Shown: positions 45,499 through 56,259, counted from the stretch's first letter. The stretch: 64,000 bases of DNA from Chitinophagaceae bacterium (GCA_016722465.1 JADKJC010000002.1:1-64000), one strand, 5' to 3'. The notes: generated by a model not told the origin, from the sequence alone. Numbers and translations: made by a program.

Positions 45499-47182
45499 AT
45501 GGACAATGCACAGATTGCAGATTATTTTTCTCTTTTATCCAAACTTATGGACATACATGGGGAGAATAGTTTTAAATCCAAAACTTATGCATCGGCAGCG
45601 TTTACCATCGATAAACTGCCAATTCCACTAAAAGAGATCCCCACAGAAAAAATATTTTTTATCAAAGGAATTGGAGAATCGACCGGAAAAAAAGTGATTG
45701 AGTTGCTGGAAACAGGTGAGTTAAAAGCATTAACAGACCTGGTTGTAAAAACTCCCCATGGTGTATTAGAAATGCTGAACATTAAAGGTATCGGCCCAAA
45801 AAAAATTGCCACTATCTGGAAAGAAATGGAAATTGAAACCCTGGGCGAATTGTTATATGCCTGTAAAGAAAACCGGTTAAAACTATACAAAGGCTTTGGC
45901 GAAAAAACACAGCAAAGTGTTGAAGATGCCATTGAATTCTATTTCAAAACCAGGGTAGTTTTTTATATCCGCAGGTGGAAGCACTGGAACCACAAATCAG
46001 CAGTTATCTTGAAAAATATTTTTGCCCGGAAATGTCTTTATTACCGGCGCTTATAAACGCCAACTGGAAATTATTAATGAGCTTGAATACGTGGTGAACT
46101 ATAGTAACGAACTGGTAAAACCGAAATTTTTGAGTGCCAACCCACCAGAATTACTGGAAGAAAAGCACGGCAGCTTACTGTATAAATTAATGAATGGACT
46201 GCGATTGCGGTTACATACCGGTATCAACGATTTTAATAAGAACCTGTTCCGCACAGCTGCCAGCGATGAATTCATCCAGGCATTTGATGAAAAATTCCCG
46301 GAAGCAGATTTCAGCAGGATCAATGGTAATGATGACAAACCCCTGTTTGAAAGTATTGGATTAAATTTTATCCCCTGCTGCCTGAGGGAATCCCCATCCA
46401 TTATTGAGAAAGCTATACAGCAGGAACTGCCTGCATTGATTGAGACCGGCGATATCAAAAGCATCATTCACAGCCATAGCGACTGGAGTGATGGCAGCAA
46501 TACGCTGGAAGTAATGGCCCAGGCTGCCATTGAGAAAGGATTTGAATACCTGGTAATCAGCGACCACAGTAAGAGTGCATTTTATGCAAGCGGCCTCAGC
46601 GAAGAAAGAATTAAAGAACAGCACCGCTATATAGATGAATTGAACAACAAACTGGCACCCTTTAAAATATTCAAGAGTATTGAAAGCGACATATTGAATG
46701 ATGGCAGCCTGGATTACAGCAATGCCATACTCTCCACTTTTGATTTGGTAATAGCCTCCGTACACTCTAATTTAAAAATGCAGGAAGAAAAAGCAATGAT
46801 GCGTTTGATCAATGCGATTGAAAATCCATACACCACCATTCTAGGGCACATGACCGGCAGGCTGCTGCTAAGCCGCAAAGGCTACCCGGTTGATCACAAG
46901 AAGATTATTGATGCCTGTGCTGCCAACAATGTGGTAATTGAACTGAATGCCCATCCCAGCAGGCTTGATATAGACTGGAGATATATTGATTATGCGCTGG
47001 AGAAAAACGTATTGATTTCCATTGACCCGGATGCCCACAGCATTGAGGGATTTGATGACATTCATTACGGTGTGCTGGCAGCACAAAAAGCAATGGTAAC
47101 AAAGGCAAATAATCTCAGCAGCTTTAGCCTGCAGGAGTTTGAAAGTTTCCTGGCCAAAAAGAAAAGCAGCAGGAAAGTTTAA
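45499..47182 (+). CDS. polX: DNA polymerase/3'-5' exonuclease PolX, two frameshifts
   Basis: A family X DNA polymerase with a PHP exonuclease domain, acting in base-excision and gap repair. Frame one (45499-45960) has the HhH 8-kDa part (FFIKGIGESTGKKVIELL, NIKGIGPKKIATIW). A middle piece of about 60 bases is in another frame and reads LYPQVEALEPQISSYLEKYF. Frame three (from 46022) gives PGNVFITGAYKRQLEIIN and the PHP domain with IIHSHSDWSDGSN, ISDHSKSAF and the late LNAHPSRLD and DPDAHS metal motifs. Adding one T to each of the runs 45959-45964 and 46019-46023 joins all three into about 561 residues. It converges with the DUF922 gene with a 4-base overlap. Confidence 0.88.
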
Positions 47183-47790
47183 TTGCCTTCACTTAGCAGG
47201 GATGCCAGTTGTTCATCAATTTTAATGTTCCACATTGCCTGCTTATCAGTAAGAATGCCATTATTAGTTTCTGTATCGTACCTGTTTTGTAGTTTTTGCA
47301 TATCGATTACTACTTCATTGTAAAGGTTATGCAACTGCTCCTTATATTTTTCCTGGTTAAAATTAACCTGTTTGAGTTTTTTTATAAACAGCAGCGTTCC
47401 AATATAGGTGATATCAAAATGATGCTGCTCATGCGACAGGATATAGGCAGTCTTCGCTTTCTGCTTCATCCACGATAATTCTTTATCAAAACTGCAGTAA
47501 ACAGTAATGGATAAAGTAGCTTTACCATTGACATTCCGGTAACCGGCTTTGAACATAAACCCTGAGTTGGTAATGGCAGCTGCCACACTTTCTTCCTCTG
47601 GCTTACCCTTAAAATCTTCAATGGAAAGTTTACGATGCCGGTCATATACGATATAATTATTGCCCGGATCCGGAATACTGCTGAGATAGGTAATACTCGT
47701 TTCGATCTTTTGTGCGCCGGCTGACAAGGCCAGTAATGTTATCAATGCCAAAAATAAAACCCGCCTGTTTAGTTCCATAGAATAAAACAA
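47179..47790 (-). CDS. DUF922 family exported protein (predicted metallopeptidase)
   Basis: A 203-residue protein with a signal peptide (MFYSMELNRRVLFLALITLLALSAGAQ; M6 is an alternative start). It has the SHEQHHFDITY motif, an HExxH-like zinc site (H-E-Q-H-H), which is the basis for the predicted Zn-protease role of DUF922. A Lys-rich helical end follows. Its stop overlaps the polX stop by four bases, tail to tail. Confidence 0.8.
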   Translation of the reverse strand: MFYSMELNRRVLFLALITLLALSAGAQKIETSITYLSSIPDPGNNYIVYDRHRKLSIEDFKGKPEEESVAAAITNSGFMFKAGYRNVNGKATLSITVYCSFDKELSWMKQKAKTAYILSHEQHHFDITYIGTLLFIKKLKQVNFNQEKYKEQLHNLYNEVVIDMQKLQNRYDTETNNGILTDKQAMWNIKIDEQLASLLSEGN

Positions 47791-47850
47791 CTGAAAAAAA
47801 ATTATGAAAAAAAATAAGCAGGCCGGTTTACAAATAAATTAACAGCCGTG

Positions 47851-49077
47851 TTACGACTCGGTATAGTTTAAATCCTTTCCAAAAGTTTCCTCGGTAAATA
47901 TCGCAGCAATGATACTGATGGTCATAACGATGGCCCCGGTAATCCATGCTGCAGTAACATAACTGATGGAAGGCGACTGCAACCAGTTAAACAACATTAG
48001 TGTTAATGGCAAAGACCCCCTCACCATATTGGGAACAGTTGTGGCAGCGGTTGCCCGGAGGTTGGTCCCAAACTGTTCTGCAGCCATGGTAACAAAAATG
48101 GCCCAGAAACCGGTGCCAAAACCAAGGCCTGCACAGATCACATACATACCAGCTGCGGTACCATTATACTGGTTAAAATAAAATACGATGGCGATAATAG
48201 TGAATACATAAAAAATGTACAGCGCTTTCTTCCTGCTCTGCAACCAGTGGCTAACAAAACCAACCATTATATCTGCCACTGAAATAGCTGCATAAGCAAA
48301 CATGGTTGCTTTCTTAGGTGCCACTTCTTCCGGAATGCCAAATTCAACAGCAAAGTTATTGGAGAAAGCAATGAGAATCCCGATCACATACCAGGTAGGC
48401 AGGCCAATCAAAATAGCCAGCAGGTATTTTTTAAACCGTTGGGCATTGTTGAAGAACATTAAAAAATTCCCTCTCACCACATTTTGTTTTTTAATCTCAC
48501 TGAACATGCCACTTTCAAAAACGCTGATCCGCAACAGCAGCAAACAAAAGCCCAATGCCCCACCAATGAAATAACAGATACGCCAATTAAAATTTTGAGA
48601 AATAAAATACGCAACTACAGCACCGGTCAATCCAATACCTGCCACCAACGATGTGCTCAACCCTCTTTTATCTTTATGGATCAGTTCAGATACCAGTGTG
48701 ATGCCGGCACCCAACTCACCGGCCAATCCAATGCCGGCAATAAACCTTACCAATGCATACTGGTTGGTAGTATGTACAAAGCCATTGAAAATATTGGCCA
48801 CTGAATATAAAATAATTGACCCGAACAATACACTCAGTCTTCCTCTTTTATCTCCCATAATACCCCATATAATTCCACCAATGAGCAGGCCGATCATTTG
48901 TATGCTGATGATAAACTCACCATCTGTTTTAATTAATGCAGGATTATTACCAACCAGTTCTTTCAAACTATCAACCCTGACAATTTGAAATAGCAACAGG
49001 TCGTAGATATCAACAAAATAGCCCAATGCGGCCACCAGCACCGTGATGGTGAAAATAGAGTTCGATTGTTTGTTCAT
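47851..49077 (-). CDS. Major facilitator superfamily transporter
   Basis: A 408-residue inner-membrane transporter with about 12 helices and an MFS signature between helices 2 and 3 (GIIWGIMGDKRGRLSVLFGS). It resembles metabolite/H+ symporters of the sugar-porter or MHS type; the substrate cannot be read from the sequence. It lies 15 bases after the DedA gene, so the three genes 51734 to 47851 (symporter, DedA fusion, MFS) may form one transcription unit. Confidence 0.85.
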   Translation of the reverse strand: MNKQSNSIFTITVLVAALGYFVDIYDLLLFQIVRVDSLKELVGNNPALIKTDGEFIISIQMIGLLIGGIIWGIMGDKRGRLSVLFGSIILYSVANIFNGFVHTTNQYALVRFIAGIGLAGELGAGITLVSELIHKDKRGLSTSLVAGIGLTGAVVAYFISQNFNWRICYFIGGALGFCLLLLRISVFESGMFSEIKKQNVVRGNFLMFFNNAQRFKKYLLAILIGLPTWYVIGILIAFSNNFAVEFGIPEEVAPKKATMFAYAAISVADIMVGFVSHWLQSRKKALYIFYVFTIIAIVFYFNQYNGTAAGMYVICAGLGFGTGFWAIFVTMAAEQFGTNLRATAATTVPNMVRGSLPLTLMLFNWLQSPSISYVTAAWITGAIVMTISIIAAIFTEETFGKDLNYTES

Positions 49078-49092
49078 GAAAGCAGCAGTCGT

Positions 49093-50040
49093 TTATGATT
49101 TCTTTTTTTTACCGAAGACCAGTTTTATGAATACAGGTGCAGTGGTTACCAATACAATCCCTACCACAATTACTTCGAGGTGTTCTTTTAAATTAAAATC
49201 GAATTGAGACAGTATCCATTTCTGCAGAAAATGCCCTGCCACCAGCATGCTGAATACCCATGCTACACAGCCAACAATATTGTAGAAGCTGAATTTCTTT
49301 TTATCCATTTCCACAATACCGGCAACAATGGGAGCAAAGGTTCTTACAATGGGTAAAAACCTGGCGATAATGATGGCACCTCCACCATGCTTTTCATAAA
49401 ACTCATGTGCTTCCTGCAAATACTTTTGTTTAAAAAGCAGGTTGTCTTTCCAGGAATACATTGCTGGCCCAACTTTTCTCCCAAACCAGTAACCAACTGA
49501 ATTACCCAGGATACCGGCAGCAGATATCAGCAGCCACAAAACCATCAGTTGCAGGTATTCATTTTCAATATGAAAAACGGTACCGATCAATTCCTGGTTG
49601 TAGATACCAGCCACAAACAACAAACTGTCACCCGGTAAAAAGAAACCGGCAAACAAACCCGTCTCTGCAAAAATGATAAAGAGTATCAACCACAAACCAC
49701 CGTTGATGATATAGAACATCGGTGTGAGCAGGTCTTTCCACGTAAAATTCTTTTTTACTTTCAGGATATTATACTTACTGATGGTTGACAAAGGCACCGC
49801 TGCCGTATCGTAACCCTCATGATCGATTCTGATCATATCAGCTGCAGAAGCATTCAGTGTTAGTTTCCCTTTTTCATCCGTTACATATTTTTCGCCTCTG
49901 CCAACTACTGTTATAGCAGCTTCCTTAACTGCACCTTCGTATTGGTTCTGAATGATGACCTGTAAAGGTGCTGCCTGTGAAAAACTTTTTCCGGCAACAC
50001 AACAGAACAAAAAACAATACAACAAAAATTTCTTCGTCAT
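49093..50040 (-). CDS. DedA-family membrane protein with N-terminal carboxypeptidase-regulatory-like domain
   Basis: A 315-residue protein. After a signal peptide (MTKKFLLYCFLFCCVAGKSFSQ) residues 25-95 form a small beta domain (VIIQNQYEGAVKEAAITVVG, DEKGKLTLNA, IDHEGYDTAAV) like the carboxypeptidase-regulatory domain found at the start of TonB-dependent receptors. Residues 100-315 are a DedA/SNARE-associated domain with FLPGDSLLFVAG, GNSVGYWFGRKVG and RFLPIVRTFAPIVAG. DedA proteins are linked to lipid-carrier or phospholipid flipping and envelope integrity. The periplasmic domain in front is unusual. It is close to the symporter upstream and the MFS gene downstream. Confidence 0.85.
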   Translation of the reverse strand: MTKKFLLYCFLFCCVAGKSFSQAAPLQVIIQNQYEGAVKEAAITVVGRGEKYVTDEKGKLTLNASAADMIRIDHEGYDTAAVPLSTISKYNILKVKKNFTWKDLLTPMFYIINGGLWLILFIIFAETGLFAGFFLPGDSLLFVAGIYNQELIGTVFHIENEYLQLMVLWLLISAAGILGNSVGYWFGRKVGPAMYSWKDNLLFKQKYLQEAHEFYEKHGGGAIIIARFLPIVRTFAPIVAGIVEMDKKKFSFYNIVGCVAWVFSMLVAGHFLQKWILSQFDFNLKEHLEVIVVGIVLVTTAPVFIKLVFGKKKKS

Positions 50041-50111
50041 TATAAAAATTTGAAAGGGTCTTAATAAATATGCATTACAAACTCCTGAACGGCTAAACTA
50101 CTAAACAAAAA

Positions 50112-51734
50112 CTACTGCCCGTGCTTGTGATCATGTGTATGCACATGCAACTGTTCGTGACCATGCCCATGCCCCAATTCCCCTTCCATTTTACTTACCA
50201 CGGCAGTGGCAATACTGTTGCCCACTACATTGGTTGCGCTGCGGCCCATATCCAATAATGGGTCGATGCCCAGCAGTAACGCAATTCCAGCTTCCGGGAT
50301 ATTAAAGGTAGCCAGGGTGCCGGCAATAACCACCAGCGATGCCCTTGGCACTCCGGCAATACCTTTGCTCGTCAGCATCAACACCAGCAGCATGGTTATT
50401 TGTGTTGGCAACGGGATGTGCATTCCATAACTCTGTGCAATAAACAAAGAAGCAAAAGTCATGTACATCATGCTGCCATCAAGGTTGAATGAATAGCCCA
50501 GCGGCAATACGAAACTTACAATTTTATCCTTGCAGCCAAAACGCTCTAATTCCAGCATGGTCTTAGGGAATGCCGCTTCACTGCTGCTGGTGCTGAAGGC
50601 AAGTAATATCGGCTCCCTCATCCGTTTAACGAGGTTGAATACCCTGCTTCTTAAAACAATGTATCCTGCCAGTATCAGGCATATCCACAATACCAGCAAT
50701 CCAAAATAAAACTCTCCGATAAAAATGGAATAGGTTTTTAAAATACCAATGCCCTGCTTGGAAATAATCGCCGTCATAGCACCAAATACCGCTATTGGCG
50801 CAAAGTTCATTACATAGCCAGTTACTTTTAAAATGATGTGTGCTGTAGCATCCAATGCTTTTACTACCGGCTTTGCAATATCCCCCATGGCCGCAGCTGC
50901 CACCCCAAAGAACAATGCAAATACCACTATCTGCAGGATCTCATTTTTTGCCATGGCATCTACCACGCTGGCAGGAAATACATGATAGAAAAAATCTTTT
51001 ATCGTTAATGCGGTCTTATCAATACCAGTATTTACATTGCTGTCGGGCAGTGTTAAATGCATGTTGATGCCAGGTTCAAAAACATTCACCAGTATCATCC
51101 CCAACAACAGGCTCAATAAAGAAGCGCTCAAAAACCACAGCAGTGTTTTACCCCCAATACGGCCAACCGCCTTAATATCGCCCAGTTTGGCAACGCCTAC
51201 CACAAGGGTTGTAAATACCAGTGGCGCTACAATCATTTTGATGAGGCGTAAAAAAATATCTGCCAGTATGGTAAACCAGTCTAATTTTTTATCCCTTGCT
51301 TTCAGGTTATCATTTTTTTGAGCGGAAACAATCTCTTTTTGTTTTTGCAGATTTTTATAAGCAGCCGAGGCGGTATCAGTTTGTGTACCGATCAATACAT
51401 TCACCGATTTTAAAGAATCACCCAGCAGTTTAATGGCGGCCAGTGCAGCAGTTTCATCAGGTGTATTCAGCAGGCTTAATTCAGCTGCTTTCTTTTGACT
51501 GGCAATTGATTGTTGCTGTACCAGCAATGCAGCAAACAGCACACTGTCCTTAGCTTTTTCAAAAGGCTTCATCCTTTCCTGCAAATGATAGGCCTGTGTC
51601 TCTGCATTAGCCAGGTGCCCGTTCTCCTCCCCCACATAATTTTTGTTAAGTATAAAACCAAGGATGATACCGGCCAGTAATGCGATGCCAATATAAAGAG
51701 TGAGCTTATTGCGTTTGCCGGCTTTTACTTCCAT
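50112..51734 (-). CDS. Dicarboxylate/amino acid:cation symporter with insertion and His-rich tail
   Basis: A 540-residue transporter of the DAACS (GltP/DctA) family. The core starts near residue 150 and shows the reentrant serine-rich segment STSSSEAAFP, the NLDGSMMYM (NMDGT-like) motif and GVPRASLVVIAGT. Between helix 1 (about 12-30) and the next helix lies an insertion of roughly 120 residues rich in Ala, Gln and Lys that looks like a periplasmic coiled coil. The C-terminus ends with HGHGHEQLHVHTHDHKHGQ, a likely metal-binding tail. It is probably first in a unit with the DedA and MFS genes. Confidence 0.88.
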   Translation of the reverse strand: MEVKAGKRNKLTLYIGIALLAGIILGFILNKNYVGEENGHLANAETQAYHLQERMKPFEKAKDSVLFAALLVQQQSIASQKKAAELSLLNTPDETAALAAIKLLGDSLKSVNVLIGTQTDTASAAYKNLQKQKEIVSAQKNDNLKARDKKLDWFTILADIFLRLIKMIVAPLVFTTLVVGVAKLGDIKAVGRIGGKTLLWFLSASLLSLLLGMILVNVFEPGINMHLTLPDSNVNTGIDKTALTIKDFFYHVFPASVVDAMAKNEILQIVVFALFFGVAAAAMGDIAKPVVKALDATAHIILKVTGYVMNFAPIAVFGAMTAIISKQGIGILKTYSIFIGEFYFGLLVLWICLILAGYIVLRSRVFNLVKRMREPILLAFSTSSSEAAFPKTMLELERFGCKDKIVSFVLPLGYSFNLDGSMMYMTFASLFIAQSYGMHIPLPTQITMLLVLMLTSKGIAGVPRASLVVIAGTLATFNIPEAGIALLLGIDPLLDMGRSATNVVGNSIATAVVSKMEGELGHGHGHEQLHVHTHDHKHGQ

Positions 51735-51916
51735 AAACAGATAAATGATTTATTGCAACCGTATGGCACACAATTGAATGCTGCCGCAGTTTGAATTTGC
51801 AATATAATATTTAATAACTGTTATCAACCGCTGCTCATAAAAAAACAGGCCCGATTGGGTTATTTGAATTTATTGCTTATTTTTCCAATTCATTATTATC
51901 AAAACCAACAACTACT

Positions 51917-53580
51917 ATGAGTTTATTTGCAAAAAAACCAATGGAAGCATTGATGAATGAGGCCCAGGAAACTGGCAGTCATACATTGAAGAAGACATTG
52001 GGAGCCGGTGGTTTAATTGCATTGGGCATAGGGGCTATCATTGGCGCTGGCTTATTTTCCATCACCGGTATGGCTGCCGCCAATCATGCAGGACCAGCCA
52101 TTACCATTTCATTTGTTGTAGCCGCTTTGGGTTGCCTTTTTGCCGGATTGTGCTATGCTGAATTTGCATCCATGATCCCTGTTGCAGGAAGCGCCTATAC
52201 TTATTCTTATGCCACCATGGGTGAATTTATTGCCTGGATCATTGGCTGGGACCTGGTACTTGAGTATGCCGTAGGTGCAGCAACCGTTGGTATCAGCTGG
52301 AGCCGTTACCTGGTAAAATTTTTAGAAGGATTTGGTGTCAGTCTTCCACATAGTCTTACTGTTGGGCCATGGGATGGCGGTATCATCAACCTGCCTGCTG
52401 TTTTCATCATTGTATTGATGAGCCTGTTACTGATGAAAGGAACCAGGGAAAGTGCGTTTGTAAACGGAATTATTGTTGCACTAAAAGTAACTGTCGTATT
52501 TGTTTTTATTTTCCTTGGATGGAAATATATCAATAATGATAATTATACCCCCTATCTAATTCCGGCTACAGAACCTGGCCATGAAGGTTTTTTCAATCAT
52601 GGTTGGGGAGGAATTATACGTGCTGCAGCTATTGTGTTCTTTGCATATATTGGATTTGATGCGGTAAGCACGGCGGCACAGGAAGCAAAAATCCGAAACG
52701 TGATATGCCATGGGGGATTTTAGGATCACTCCTTATTTGTACAATACTATACATTGTTTTTGCCCACGTAATGACCGGCGTTACCAGTTATACATCATTT
52801 GCAGGCAAAGATGGCATTGCACCTGTTGCAGTAGCAATTGACCACATGGGTACTGCCGATACTTCCGGTGTGATACATCCTGATTATCCATGGCTGAACC
52901 GTGCTATTTTAGTCGCCATACTTGCAGGGTATGCTTCTGTAATATTGGTAATGCTGATGGGGCAAAGCCGTGTATTTTTTAGTATGAGTAAAGATGGTTT
53001 AATACCAAAGATATTTTCTGCCGTAAACCCAAATACACAAACACCAGCTAAAAGCAACATGCTGTTCATGGTATTTGTAAGTCTTTTTGCAGCATTTGTA
53101 CCGGCAAGGGTTGTGGGAGAAATGACCAGCATCGGAACACTGTTTGCTTTCATCCTGGTTTGCATTGGCGTATGGGTAATGCGTAATAAAATGCCGGAAC
53201 TGCCAAGGGCTTTCAAAACACCGATGGTTCCATTGGTACCCATCTTAGGGATTTTCGTTTGCCTGTTCATGATGGTTTTCCTGCCGATGGATACCTGGAT
53301 ACGACTAATCGTATGGATGCTGATCGGTATGGATATTTACCTGGTGTATGGCGCCAAACACAGCAAACTGGGCAATGGTACCAATAACCGTAAAGGAATG
53401 AAAGTGGCGAGGTTTACCGGGCTTTCATTAAGTGCCCTGTTAATTGTAGTCGGCTTCCTGCACCAGTATTCTGTAGGCTTTGATACCGACAGAACACTCC
53501 TTTACATTTCACTGATCTTTGCTGTGGTACATTTTGGTGTATTTGGCAGAAAAATCGGCAGAAAGGATAGTGAGAGTTGA
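51917..53580 (+). CDS. APC-family amino acid permease, frameshifted
   Basis: A 12-helix amino acid transporter of the YfnA/CAT type. The first frame (51917-52723) covers the opening GGLIALGIGAIIGAGLFSITG motif and helices 1-6; the second (52705-53580) covers the rest. One A missing from the run at 52687-52691 makes the break; restoring it gives STAAQEAKNPKRDMPWGILG, the conserved loop of the family, and about 554 residues. A TTG-N20-TATTTTTC promoter-like pair lies some 36 bases before the start. A terminator follows. Confidence 0.9.
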
Positions 53581-53608
53581 TCAACGATATTGCACTTACT
53601 GTATTCAC

Positions 53609-53638
53609 AAAAATCCTCCGCCCGCCGGGGGATTTTTT
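53609..53638 (+). terminator. Terminator of the amino acid permease gene
   Basis: The stem AAAAATCCTCCG/CGGGGGATTTTT (one G-T pair), a 5-base loop and six T. Confidence 0.85.
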
Positions 53639-53722
53639 ATTATGGAAAGGCTACAATTATGTTTTATATTGGCTGCATTAAAGGATAGACTCTAATACTT
53701 TCAACTTTAAATTCATGACATC

Positions 53723-54733
53723 ATGAAGAAATCAGTGTTAATCATTTTGCTCAGCACCATCCTTGTATTTAACCAACAGCTACTTTTTGCCCAACCATGC
53801 GGTACCCGGCAATTAGACCCGGGAGTGGCTGCCTTCTTAAAGTTGATCAGGTATCAAGACCAGAGCATTGAGCAACTCCGTACAATACCCATCGAACAAA
53901 TAAAGTTTGCAGGGCCGCCACCGATACAATACCCGGCAGCCGATGTACAAAGAATCAAAATAACTGCTGACAGTATACCGGTATTAATTTTCAATCCTGC
54001 ACATGCACAAAATCTTCCCATTCTAATCAATTATCATGGCGGTGGTTTTATTTCACCTTTGTTGCCGGGATTGGAGCATGAACTCTGGCTGGACGCAACA
54101 ACTTATGGTGCGATTCTTTTCGCCATCGATTACCGCACTGCCCCGGAAAACAAATATCCTGCTGCAGTAAATGATTGCTACAATGCATTTAAATGGATTG
54201 CCGCACACGGCACTGAATTTGGCGGAGATACCAGCCGCATTGCATTAACTGGAAACAGTGCCGGTGCTAACTTAGTAGCGGTAGTAACTCAAAAAGCAAA
54301 GAAAGAGGGTATCGCTCATAAAATAAAACTCCAGGTAATGAACGGGCTGCCCATTGATTTAAGCCCCCGGAATATGGAAAACTCAGTTTCGTACCAGGAA
54401 AATGCCAAAGGATATTTTCAATCAAAAGCTGCCTGCTATTTTGCTGTAGAGTTGTATGCACCCGGAGGATACAATAACCCTGAAGTATCGCCGATACTGA
54501 CAGAAGATTTAACCGGCCTGCCTCCGGCAGTGATCATTAATGCAGAGTTTGACCCACTGAGAGATGACGGCGTTTTATATGCAGCCAAGTTAAGAAGGTT
54601 TGGTGTGAAGGTTTGGGATAAATGTTTCGCAGGGCAAATTCACTGTTTAATAGGTTCACCTCCGGCCAGTGCTGCAATAAAGGAATATGAAGCAATGGTA
54701 ATTACAGCAATGAAAGAAAGCTTTCATAAGTAG
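53723..54733 (+). CDS. Exported alpha/beta hydrolase, HSL-type esterase/lipase
   Basis: A 336-residue exported hydrolase with a signal peptide (MKKSVLIILLSTILVF...LLFAQ). It has the oxyanion motif NYHGGGF, the nucleophile elbow LTGNSAGANL (GDSAG with Asn for Asp), Asp in AEFDPLRDDG and His in AGQIHCLIG, which together form the hormone-sensitive-lipase family triad. It probably acts on short-chain esters in the periplasm. It is monocistronic as far as can be seen. Confidence 0.88.
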   Translation: MKKSVLIILLSTILVFNQQLLFAQPCGTRQLDPGVAAFLKLIRYQDQSIEQLRTIPIEQIKFAGPPPIQYPAADVQRIKITADSIPVLIFNPAHAQNLPILINYHGGGFISPLLPGLEHELWLDATTYGAILFAIDYRTAPENKYPAAVNDCYNAFKWIAAHGTEFGGDTSRIALTGNSAGANLVAVVTQKAKKEGIAHKIKLQVMNGLPIDLSPRNMENSVSYQENAKGYFQSKAACYFAVELYAPGGYNNPEVSPILTEDLTGLPPAVIINAEFDPLRDDGVLYAAKLRRFGVKVWDKCFAGQIHCLIGSPPASAAIKEYEAMVITAMKESFHK

Positions 54734-54933
54734 GCAACAGGCTTTATTATGCTAAACATTACCGGTAATTTCAGGCAACATTTGTTTACAGGGTGGGGAA
54801 CAGTGCAGGTATTTTTTGTTGCAGATAAAAGAAACAGCCAATGCCATGCTGCTAAATCAGCATCGATTGTGTCAATCCATGCCCCCTCACCCACCACTTA
54901 TATATTTCCCTCTTCCTAATAAAAATCTTAGTG

Positions 54934-54941
54934 TACTTTTG
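54934..54941 (+). promoter_or_regulatory. -7 box TACTTTTG of the ABC permease gene
   Basis: A perfect TAnnTTTG, four bases before the ATG at 54946; TTC lies 18 bases upstream at the -33 position. Confidence 0.45.
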
Positions 54942-54945
54942 AACT

Positions 54946-56187
54946 ATGCGTAAATCGCTGAACATCCTCAGCAACTCATTAAGGCTTACCCTGCAGGAAC
55001 TAAGGGTCAACAAACTCCGTACGGCACTCAGCCTTACTGGTGTGGCTTTCGGCATCTTCTGCATCATTGGGGTACTGGCCACCGTGGGCAGCCTGGAACG
55101 CAATATCCAGAGCGAAGTGAAGACACTGGGCACCAATACCATCTACGTTGACAAATGGGAATACAGCGGCGGTCCTGACAAGCCCTTCTGGAAATACAGG
55201 GCCCGGCCCGTGATGAAGTATATTGAAGCGGACATGATTAAACAGCGCTCTTCACTGGCCGAAGATGTTACCTATCTCATGAGGACCTCCGGCAATCTTA
55301 ACTACAAAGATGATATGATCGCCGATGCCTCTGTATATGGCATTGTTGAGGCACAAACCGTTATTCAACCTCTTAGTTTTGAAACAGGCCGTTATATTTC
55401 CTCTGCAGAATTTAACAGCGGCAGCCCGGTTGGTTTAATGGGCTTCGACAATGCAGAAAAACTATACGGCAGTGCAGAAAGGGCGCTGGGCAAAAGCTTT
55501 GAGATCAAAGGCAAACGGGTGGTGATTGTTGGCATCATCAAAAAAGAAGGGAAGAATTTTGTAGGATGGGATTATGATAACTGCGTAATGGTACCTTATA
55601 AACTCTGCAAACAACTGGTAGATGAGGAGAACAGCAATCCCGTGATTATTGTAAAAGGAAAAGACAACGTTACCTCCAAGGCACTGATGGATGAACTGGA
55701 AGGCATCATGCGCCAGATACGGAGACTGCCACCCATGCAGGAAGATAATTTTTCACTTAACAGCGTGGAAGCCTTCAGCAAAGCCATTACCGATTTGTTT
55801 GGCACCGTTAATATTGTAGGTGGCATTATTGGCGTCATCAGTTTAATTGTGGGTATGTTTGGCATTGCCAACATTATGTTTGTAACCGTAAAAGAAAGAA
55901 CCAGCGTGATCGGTTTAAAAAAAGCCATCGGCGCCAAAAAGAGCAGCATTCTCTTTGAGTTTTTACTGGAAGCTGCCCTGCTTTGTTTAATGGGTGGCGC
56001 ATTTGGATTGCTCTTTGTTTACATTTTATCATTGGTATTATCTGCTTTTGATTTTCCTGTATTTATTTCTATTCCTTTACTGATCAGCACAGTGGTTATT
56101 TGCCTGGTGGTGGGTATGTTGGCGGGAATTTTTCCGGCATCAAGGGCCGCCAGGATGGATCCTGTAGAAGCGATACGGAGTAAGTAA
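54946..56187 (+). CDS. MacB/FtsX-type ABC transporter permease
   Basis: A 413-residue membrane subunit with one N-terminal helix (ALSLTGVAFGIFCIIGVLA), a periplasmic MacB-PCD-like domain (about 45-270) and three C-terminal helices (IIGVISLIVGMFGIANIMF, then LEAALLCLMGGAFGLLF). Conserved features are the ERTSVIGLKKAIGAKKSSI loop and the ending ASRAARMDPVEAIRSK. No ATPase gene is adjacent, so its partner is encoded elsewhere. The substrate is unknown; lipoprotein-, peptide- or drug-export roles are typical. Confidence 0.9.
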   Translation: MRKSLNILSNSLRLTLQELRVNKLRTALSLTGVAFGIFCIIGVLATVGSLERNIQSEVKTLGTNTIYVDKWEYSGGPDKPFWKYRARPVMKYIEADMIKQRSSLAEDVTYLMRTSGNLNYKDDMIADASVYGIVEAQTVIQPLSFETGRYISSAEFNSGSPVGLMGFDNAEKLYGSAERALGKSFEIKGKRVVIVGIIKKEGKNFVGWDYDNCVMVPYKLCKQLVDEENSNPVIIVKGKDNVTSKALMDELEGIMRQIRRLPPMQEDNFSLNSVEAFSKAITDLFGTVNIVGGIIGVISLIVGMFGIANIMFVTVKERTSVIGLKKAIGAKKSSILFEFLLEAALLCLMGGAFGLLFVYILSLVLSAFDFPVFISIPLLISTVVICLVVGMLAGIFPASRAARMDPVEAIRSK

Positions 56188-56259
56188 ACATCCCCTCCCC
56201 CTAAAACGAAACCTGGCGATATAATTCACAAGCGCATTCAATTATTCTCAGGGTTAGAG

